A stretch of DNA of 64,000 nt, taken from Excoecaria cochinchinensis. Taxonomy: Eukaryota > Streptophyta > Magnoliopsida > Malpighiales > Euphorbiaceae. The notes below the pieces were generated by a model. That model had not been told where the DNA came from and did no database searches. It saw nothing but the letters and a program-made list of their open reading frames with translations. The stretch is taken from assembly GCA_947683425.1 (NCBI GenBank), contig CANTUQ010000004.1, positions 10,330,001 to 10,394,000 of the forward strand, written 5' to 3'. Positions 57,628 to 64,000 of this stretch are shown here, in pieces. The first letter of the stretch is position 1, and each line of letters begins with the position of its first letter. A program made the position numbers and the translations under genes.

Positions 57628-58245
57628 GCGAAAGGAATCGCTTTTGGGAGAGTCGTCGCCATCAAAGCCAACACAGCAGGGTCTTAGTGTAGGGCTTTAT
57701 TTCTGTAGTTTGAGGATTCTTTTTGTATAGAACTCTTTTATATGGTTTTGTAGTAGCTTCCGCTTTTGTATATGTATTTTGGGATTTGTAATTATCTGTT
57801 GTATCTTTCAGTTGATCAGAACAGTAATGTAATGTTTCATTATATTAATGCATGATCAGCTTTTCCATGATTGGTGTTGCAAAGTTTTAATTTACCCTTA
57901 ATTTTTGCTATGTATGTTTATGCATGTATGTATGTAATTATGTATCTGTGTGGTGGTACCTTTACTCCTACGGCATCTCACTCCTTATCGGATGGGATCG
58001 CCTAAGTATGGGTAAGGGGTGTTACAGTAAACAGTATCCAGAGTTACCCGTATCCACCATGAAAGAAATTCAGGCTTATTAATGTTGTGTAGTGAACTTG
58101 AGACGATTAAAAGTATTGCTCTGAATAAATGTATATTTGAGCACATGATCTGTTCAATTGGGAAAGTTATATGCATGAATTATTTGATATAGTGTCATTT
58201 TTGTGTGACTTCAGAAAGAAGTCCTTTGCATTATTTTCATCCACA

Positions 58246-58287
58246 CCAAGCGTTATCGCTTAGCACGGATGTTTATTTCCATGTAGG
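58246..58287 (+). other. Conserved hairpin ending in TAG/GT, LTR-B
   Basis: CCAAGCG-TTAT-CGCTTAG, then CACGGATG...CCATGTAGGT, AG at 58285-58286. Confidence 0.65.
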
Positions 58288-58650
58288 TTTACAGGTTTGG
58301 ACTCATTGAGAGCGCGCATCTGTGGGACAAGGCCACTAGGAGTTTTCTTTTGATCTCTTTTTGTTTAAGATAGACATAGAGTTTTTGGATATTTTGAGTG
58401 ACATCATTATGTATATAGGAAGTATAGTATCAACATGTAAATGGTAACTATTTTGTACATGTACAGAAAATGATAGTGTATTACATATAAAGGTTTTTTA
58501 ATATGTACAGTTTATATGTACGATATAAGAGCAATTTGTTTGGCCCAAGTTATTCTAATTATTTTACTGTTATCGCTTTCGCCTTTGTGCATGTGTGTGT
58601 ATGGCTTGTGGTGCCCTGATATTCCTTACCGGGGGTATGGGGGTGTTACA

Positions 58651-59309
58651 TCAATTACAAGAGATATTAGATAAAAGGCTTTATTAGACCCAGTGTATCT
58701 CTATGGGGTGCTTCGCTTTTATTTGTAAAGAAAAAGGATGGGACGTTAAGGATGTGTATTGACTACAGCCAGATCAATAAGGTTACAGTGAAGAATAAGT
58801 ATCTGTTGCCTAAGATTGAAGATCTGTTTGATCAGCTAAGAGGAGCTGGCATCTTTTCCAAGATTGATCTACGGTCTGGATACTACCAGCTTTGGATTAA
58901 GGATGCAGATGTGATTAAGACTGCTTTTCAGAACCGTTATGGTCACTACGAGTTTCTCGTTATGCCATTTGGTTTGACCAATGCACCAGCAACTTTTATG
59001 GATTTGATAAACATAGTGTTTAGGCCATACCTCGACCGATTTATCGTAGTATTCATTGATGACATCCTAGTTTTCTTGAAGAATGAGAGTGAGCATGAAG
59101 AGCATCTTGGATAGTACTTTAGGTTTTGAGGGATCACCTTTTGTTTGCAAAGCTCAACAAGTGTGACTTTTGGCTGACGGAGGTGTCCTTCTTGGGCCAT
59201 ATCGTTTTTGCAGAGGGAATCCGAGTTGATCTGGCGAAGATTGAGGCTATTGTGAATTAGAAGGTGCTTAGGAATGTACCTGAAGTGAGAAGCTTTTTGG
59301 GTTTGGCTC
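58651..59309 (+). pseudogene. pol: CHR-2 reverse transcriptase, main part
   Basis: Continues RT after LTR-B: KKKDGTLRMCIDYSQINK, KIDLRSGYYQLWIKDADV, MPFGLTNAPATF, catalytic VVFIDDILVF near 59050, then in a shifted frame HLLFAKLNKCDFWL and VRSFLGLA. A one-base insertion near 58675 and changes near 59114 shift the frame, and a TAG lies near 59260. LTR-C interrupts at GGCTC, between GLA and RYYGWFVKGF. Confidence 0.93.
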
Positions 59310-59855
59310 TGTCACACCCCACAAGTGGCTTATTTGGAAATTGGAAATTTCTAATTGGACATTTAAGGACAATTGAGTAATTTACAAATGATTAAGGATT
59401 AAATTGCAAAGAAATAAAAGATGTAAATTAAAGATTTTCAGTTTGGGGAGTTAAAGTGTAATTAGTAAGGATTTAATAGTAAAAGTGGATTAAGTGATTT
59501 GTGTTTCATGTGCATGTGTGCCAGGTGGAGAGTTGGGTGTGTGCACGTGGTGAGGGAAAGGAGAAAACTGAGAAAGTTTTGTTAGTTGGAAACAAAAGAC
59601 TGAAATTCTCTCTTTTCTGATTTTCTCTCTCACGTAAAACCACTCCTCTTCCCTTGTGTTTCTGTTCTTCTTTTGATTTGCATGGGTTGTTCATCCATTT
59701 GTTTTTGAGCTACGGTTTTGAGTATTGAAGATCAAGAGGTGAGTAAATGAGTTACTATGACTGAACTTCTCCATGTGTCTCTCTGTTACGATGGTTTAAG
59801 TATGAAGTTTTAGTTTCGGTTATCTGAACTTTTGGTCTTGTTTTTGTCGGTTTAT

Positions 59856-59906
59856 GAATCTGTTGAAGAGAAGAAGGATAAAGGGAAAGAGAAGGTGGTT
59901 GATTGA
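59856..59906 (+). other. Micro-ORF in LTR-C
   Basis: Reads ESVEEKKDKGKEKVVD and stops at 59904-59906; AACAGGTTTGGGAG follows at 59940. Confidence 0.55.
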
Positions 59907-60384
59907 AGAGGATTACAGTGGGCATTTTGGGACTTCAGTAACAGGTTTGGGAGTGTGTCTGTCTTGCTCATTTTTGGATCCAGATTGCAGTTTTGTTGCT
60001 AATATAGTTATGTGTGTTGGAATATTGAAATGCATGAGTTATGTAGTGTTCGATACATGATTACAGTAGGAAAAGAATGATATGAGTTTGCTAATGAGAT
60101 GTTTATATATGTATATGAATGTGAAACTCTGGTTTGGGTCTCTTACTGTTTATATTCTGTAATTATATGTTAGTATGAATAAAGTGAGTGAAATTGCTGT
60201 AATTGTGCTCAGAGGACTTAAAGGTATGTGTTTGAATGATTATTTCATGAAAAATGGTTTTATACAAATGGGGTTTTGAATTTGGAGAGTGCTCTGTTTT
60301 CTGGATTTTTCTGGGTTTTCTACGTTTTTCTGGAATTTGATTTTGAGAAGATGATGGAGTTTGGGAAGAGAATCAGAAACGTGA

Positions 60385-60672
60385 GAAGAAGGTCACGAGA
60401 CGTGATGATGAATCACGCCGTGACCCCCTTCTCGGTTGAAGGTCACGAGGCGCGAAGCAGCTTCACGCCGTGACTCCTTCTTTGCTGAAGGTCACGTGGC
60501 GTGAAGCGGCATCACGCCGTGACTTTCGCCTTCTTCCTGTGACTTCTCTTCCTCTCCTCTCAGGTGTCACGGGACGTGACTGATGGTCACGCCGTGACTG
60601 CCTTGTTCTTCGGCGTGGCACTTGTGAGAAACCAGCGTCACGCGACGTGACGAATGGTCACGGCGTGACCGG
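60385..60672 (+). repeat. TCACG/CGTGA palindrome array, LTR-C
   Basis: Five double units of the form GTCACGNNRCGTGA, short linker, TCACGCCGTGAC. Both halves of each unit are themselves inverted repeats. Confidence 0.83.
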
Positions 60673-61046
60673 CCTCTACCTACTGCCCGTTTTCCAAAAC
60701 TTAAGTTTAACTTCTGATTTCAAGAATTTTTGCACTACTTGACAAATATTTGATTTAAAATCTGTATTGTGTTTTAATAATTGCTTAATATTAGGTTTTG
60801 TATACATGATTAATGATTAATATACATGATTTACATGTTTATAGTCTATTTAACAGGGACTTTTCAATATAAGCTATTTGTTCTTATTACCTCCTGTAGT
60901 TAATATTTATATGTTTAAATGTTTCTGAATTTGATTATTATACAAGTATACATGATTTATAAGCTAGTATTTAATGAAATTCTCATGATTTGATATATGA
61001 ATTGTTGAGTTGTATCAATTGAGCCTGAATAGTCATAGTAGTGGAT

Positions 61047-61270
61047 AAGTAAGCGCTTACTTAGGTCTGTGTGTGTACAGCTGCTATATGATAAAATGAT
61101 ATATGCGGGTCCGTCTGGATCCTTGTTTCGACCATGTTTGATCTATATGGAAATAAAGCGAGACTTCGGTCTCTATATGAAAAGTACATGTTCGAGACTC
61201 ATGTCTCTATATGCTTGGGATACTGTGTTCTATCAGTATCCAAATGACCGTATCCACTTCTTAGGTTTAT
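61047..61270 (+). other. Palindrome plus small hairpins, LTR-C
   Basis: AAGTAAGCGCTTACTT (16-base perfect palindrome), then GGGTCC/GGATCC, GAGAC-TTCG-GTCTC, GAGAC-TCAT-GTCTC and GGATAC/GTATCC stems. Arms differ from family A but pairing is kept. Confidence 0.7.
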
Positions 61271-61490
61271 ACCAGACTAATCAGGCTACATGTTTATATG
61301 TGATGTATATGTTGAGATGTTTATTGACATGATTAAAAGTATTTGTTGCACATGAATTCTTGTATATCCTGTATCGGTGCAATTAGAGAAATATGTTTGT
61401 ATTTGTTAATTGCTTATATTGTAAATATCTTAAAGGTGATGAGATACTATATTGTATATGTATATTGTTATTTTGTTTTGTTCCTCCCCA

Positions 61491-61531
61491 CTAAGCGTTA
61501 TCGCTTAGCACGGGCTCTTTTTCCTTGCAGG
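61491..61531 (+). other. Conserved hairpin ending in CAG/GT, LTR-C
   Basis: CTAAGCG-TTAT-CGCTTAG, then CACGGGCTCTTTTTCCTTGC with AG at 61529-61530 and GT after. Confidence 0.66.
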
Positions 61532-61893
61532 TGGCGAGTGCAGTTCAGAGTCGGATATCTGCAGGTCGGCCACTAGGAGTCTTTTTTTGATGAAGTTGTT
61601 ATATTTTTGAAGTCTTCCGCTGTAATTATTTTTGTATATGGCTTGTAATTAGCAAAATGAATCTTTTGTAAAGGAACAAGTATTCTTTTTGTATATGTAA
61701 TTGCATACGAGCCCTTTTTGTAAATCAACAGTGATATGTATATGTATATGTTAAAGGTTTTTCTATAAACGATTTAAAAGTTTCTTTACATATTATCTTT
61801 TGTTTTATTTTATTAGCATGTATTTGGATTTGTTTATATGTTTGCCCGCGTGGCACTCCGGTATCCTTCCAACGGGGATGGCGGGGTGTTACA

Positions 61894-62937
61894 GGCTCGG
61901 TATTACGGATGGTTTGTAAAAGGGTTTTTAGTTATTGCTGCACCTATGACAAGACTTTTTTGAAAAGGGGTGAAATTTGAATGGTCCGACAAATGTCAGG
62001 CATGTTTTGAGCAGCTGAAGAGTTTATTAATTGAGGCTCCTGTGCTTACTCAATCCATCTCAGGTAAGGAGTATATGATGTACAGCGATGCTTCAAGAGT
62101 TGGACTTGGTTTTGTTTTGATACAAGAGGGTAAAGTGGTGGCCTACGCATCCCTTCAGTTGAAGCCCCATGAAAGGAACTTTACGATGCATGACCTAGAG
62201 TTAGCTATTGTGATCTTTGCTCTCAAGATTTAGAGGCATTATCTGTATGGGGAGATATGTAGGATTTGCACCGACCACAAGAGTTTAAAGTATCTCCTCA
62301 CACAGAAAGAGTTAAATTTGAGGCATTGTCATTGGGTGGAGCTATTTAAAGATTATGACTGCATTTTATAGTACCATCCAGGTAAAGCGAATGTTGTTGT
62401 GGGTGCCCTGAGTCAAAAATCAAATTCGACCCTTATACTATAGTATTGTAAGTAGAGGTTGGATTCGGAAGGGGCTTTGGTTGCCTAATTGAAAGCTAGG
62501 CCTTATCTAAAGCAGTTGATTGTTGATGTTCAGAGAAATGATCCGAAATTACAACAATTGGTACAAGTAGCTCAGATGGAAAATGGATTGACTTTTCGGT
62601 TAAGGACGGGGTGCTTATGTATAGAAATCCTTTGTGTGTGTGAGTTAAAGAAAAAGCTTTTGCTTGAGGCACGCACTACAGTGTTTACCATGCATCTCGG
62701 TAGTGAGAAGATGTACCAAGATTTAAAGCAGATCTATTGGTGGCAAGGGATGAAGAGAGACATTGTGGAGTTTGTGTCTAAGTGTTTGACTTCTCAGCAG
62801 GTAAAGGTTGACCATCAAGTTCCTTCAGGACTGCTCAGTCCTTTACCCATCCCTCAATGGAAGTGGGATGACATCAATATGGATTTTGTGCGGGGTTTAC
62901 CATTAACTCAGAAAAAGCATGATGCAGCTTGGGTTAT
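61894..62937 (+). pseudogene. pol: CHR-2 end of RT, RNase H and integrase N-terminus
   Basis: RT thumb (RYYGWFVKGFLVIAAPMTRL), then RNase H with MMYSDASRVGLGFVLIQEG, HDLELAIVIFALK and CTDHKSLKYL, then the integrase finger (MHLGSEKMYQDLKQIYWWQG, with the usual CxxC reading CLTS) and the core start DDINMDFVRGLPL with the first catalytic Asp. Stops occur near 61961, 62231, 62369 and 62487, and a small frameshift near 62420-62480. LTR-C' interrupts at GTTAT (62933-62937). The rest of integrase is outside the window. Confidence 0.9.
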
Positions 62938-63672
62938 TGTCACACCCCAAAAGTGGCCTAGTTGGAATGTGCATGATAAGTCGAGAAATTTAGGGTATTT
63001 TGGTAAATTGTGCTTGTGATATTTGAGTAATAAGGTCCTAATTGCAAGAATAAATTAAGTTTGAGTAAAAGAATTTATGTTAGTGAGTGAAAAGTAAATG
63101 GCCAAGGACTAAAAGAGAAGTTGGAGGGTTGGATTTGATAAAAGCCAATTAGTGGAATTTTTGGTCCAATGGGAGCTTGACACATGGGAAGGGTAGGTGA
63201 GAGCAATTAATGAAAAGTGGGTGAAAGAGAGAGGGAAAAAGAGGGCAGATATTTTGGCTTCTCTTCCTCTCACGTTTTCCTCTCCTTCTTCCCTTTTCTT
63301 TCATTTTTTTGCTCTCTCTATTCCCTTGTGTGCCCTAATGCGATTTCTTCAAGATGGAGTTGGATTTCTGAGTTTGAGAGGGGTTCTCGGAGGAGGTAAG
63401 TGGCTGAAGTTCTTTGGGTTTATGGTTGAATCTTCTTCTTCTTCTCCTTTCTACGGGTTTGATGGGTTTTAGGGTTATATCATGGGTTAATGGCGTTGTT
63501 GTTTTGGTTATTTGCAAGCATCTGAAGATAAGAGGAAAGATAAAGGGAATGGAATTGGTAGAGTGAAGTTAGAAGAAGTTTTTGAGCTCCATACCAGGTT
63601 TGGGAGTGTTCTGTCAATCCTCATTTTTGATCTTATATTTGAGTTAAATGTTAATGTGATTTGTATATTTAT
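62938..63672 (+). repeat. LTR-C' (5' part), inside CHR-2 integrase
   Basis: Starts TGTCACACCCCAAAAGTGG, related to LTR-C and the GAG-1 LTR. Holds a leader and a donor GTAAGT (63396). Cut by LTR-B' at 63673; the remainder is off the window. Confidence 0.82.
63518..63599 (+). other. Micro-ORF in LTR-C'
   Basis: ASEDKRKDKGNGIGRVKLEE continues open to ACCAGGTTTGGGAG (about 63595). Same DKRKDKG core; here the frame has no early stop. Confidence 0.5.
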
Positions 63673-64000
63673 TGTAACACCCCCATACTCCCGGTAAGGA
63701 ATATCGGGGCGCTACGCGGACACTTACGTATACATGTACATGTATTAGCGGAAGCGATAGCATAAACAATCCATTTAAAGTTAATTAAATACTACACTAG
63801 GGCCCACTTGCATGTTATATTAACTACATATACATTTGCATGTTCATATACATTTACATATACATTTGCATGTACCTTTACTTGTGATTTTTTTCTACTT
63901 ATATTACATAATGATGTTACTCAAAAATGTTAAGCTCTAACTCTTTATTATACAAAAAGGTATAGCAAAACTCCTAGTGGCCTTGACCTGCAGATGTCCG
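63673..64000 (-). repeat. LTR-B' in minus orientation (partial)
   Basis: Reverse complement of the LTR-B 3' tail: on the minus strand it ends CCGGGAGTATGGGGGTGTTACA-like at 63673 and contains GGCCACTAGGAGT near 63980. Runs off the window. Confidence 0.82.

Larger units (their letters stand above)
43532..58026 (+). repeat. Solo LTR-A2 inside LTR-B (own sequence 43532-43666 and 55499-58026)
   Basis: Starts TGTCACACCCCGTTTGCCCC and ends AAGGGGTGTTACA, flanked by GTAAA (43527-43531 and 58027-58031). Second copy of LTR family A. The giant-LTR element interrupts it 135 bases in, at TGCAG. Modules: donor GTAAAT (55966), micro-exon (56090-56169), CGCGA array (56547-56886), palindrome and hairpins (57092-57320), hairpin (57585-57603). 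Confidence 0.93.
40844..58650 (+). repeat. Solo LTR-B, interrupted by LTR-A2 (own sequence 40844-43531 and 58032-58650)
   Basis: Starts TGTAACACCCCAAAATGG and ends GGGGGTGTTACA, flanked by TCAAT on both sides (40839-40843 and 58651-58655). LTR-A2 was inserted at GTAAA. It holds a donor GTAAGT (41283), micro-ORF (41394), a large internal duplication with palindromes (41503-43080), palindrome ATAAGCATGCTTAT (43407-43420), hairpin (58246) and GGCCACTAGGAGT (near 58328). No primer site or genes of its own. Confidence 0.92.
59310..61893 (+). repeat. Solo LTR-C inside CHR-2 RT
   Basis: Starts TGTCACACCCCACAAG and ends GGCGGGGTGTTACA, flanked by GGCTC (59305-59309 and 61894-61898). Modules: donor GTGAGT (59739), micro-ORF (59856), array (60385-60672), palindrome AAGTAAGCGCTTACTT (61047-61062), small stems, hairpin (61491-61508), GGCCACTAGGAGT (near 61568). 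Confidence 0.93.
34221..62937 (+). mobile_element. Tekay-type chromovirus (CHR-2), interrupted; 3' end outside window
   Basis: The 5' LTR (34221-36428), PBS, gag, protease, RT, RNase H and integrase can be followed in order through insertions at 37114, 40844, 59310 and 62938. Own sequence: 34221-37113, 39538-40843, 58656-59309, 61899-62937. The target duplications TCAAT and GGCTC confirm that the flanks were once joined. The reading frame is broken by stops and frameshifts. Confidence 0.9.

Noticed and set aside
1..64000. tRNA, rRNA or intact host genes
   Set aside because: None seen on either strand; every coding signal traces to a retrotransposon or to the captured DRM fragment.

Overview
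The window reads as pericentromere-like repeat DNA from a flowering plant, probably a eudicot with a repeat-rich genome. All recognisable coding sequence belongs to plant Ty3/gypsy LTR retrotransposons (Tekay/Del-type chromoviruses, Athila, Tat), apart from one captured fragment of a host gene. No intact host gene, rRNA or tRNA gene, or organelle segment was seen. The species cannot be told from the sequence alone.

Left half (1-34220): a stack of nested insertions, read from the inside out. A chromovirus end (1-3403: integrase, chromodomain and 3' LTR A1) sits in the reverse transcriptase of an Athila element (3404-12143). That Athila sits in the 5' LTR of a Tat-lineage element (12144-29524: gag, protease with G-patch, RT, two RNase H domains, integrase, then an antisense and a sense extra ORF). 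The Tat element cuts a chromovirus-type LTR (29525-29960). This abuts a pol-less gag element (29961-33355), which is followed by the tail of a second Tat-type LTR (33356-33475) and a minus-strand LTR fragment (33476-34220).

Right half (34221-64000): one Tekay-type chromovirus (5' LTR 34221-36428, PBS, gag, protease, RT, RNase H, integrase) is broken by five LTR insertions. These are LTR-F (minus, 37114-39537), LTR-B (40844-58650), LTR-C (59310-61893), LTR-C' (62938 to the edge) and LTR-B' (minus, 63673 to the edge, inside C'). LTR-B contains solo LTR-A2 (43532-58026), and A2 contains a complete minus-strand element with giant LTRs (43667-55493). Five-base target duplications support the nesting: TCAAT for B, GTAAA for A2, TGCAG for the giant-LTR element and GGCTC for C.

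Two things stand out. First, the giant-LTR element (about 4.8 kb LTRs, 2.2 kb internal region, no retroviral genes) carries a degenerate, apparently intronless fragment of a DRM-type de novo DNA methyltransferase in sense orientation. DRM is the enzyme of RNA-directed DNA methylation, which silences such elements. Second, LTRs of several otherwise divergent chromovirus families share one collinear layout: a leader with a GTAAGT-type donor, a short Lys/Gly-rich micro-ORF followed by AGGTTTGGGA, an array of CG-containing palindromes, a 14-16 base perfect palindrome, a chain of small hairpins whose arms differ between families while pairing is kept, and a CTAAGCG/CGCTTAG hairpin usually running into a pyrimidine-rich CAG or TAG before GT. 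This looks like a structured, possibly spliced LTR RNA. The Athila and Tat elements add a related theme: inverted repeats near their LTR promoters recur upstream of a putative internal promoter, followed by a ~0.7 kb intron and an env-position ORF. In Athila the ATG of that ORF appears only after splicing.

All reading frames are decayed by stops and frameshifts, many explicable as C-to-T or G-to-A changes typical of methylated plant repeats.
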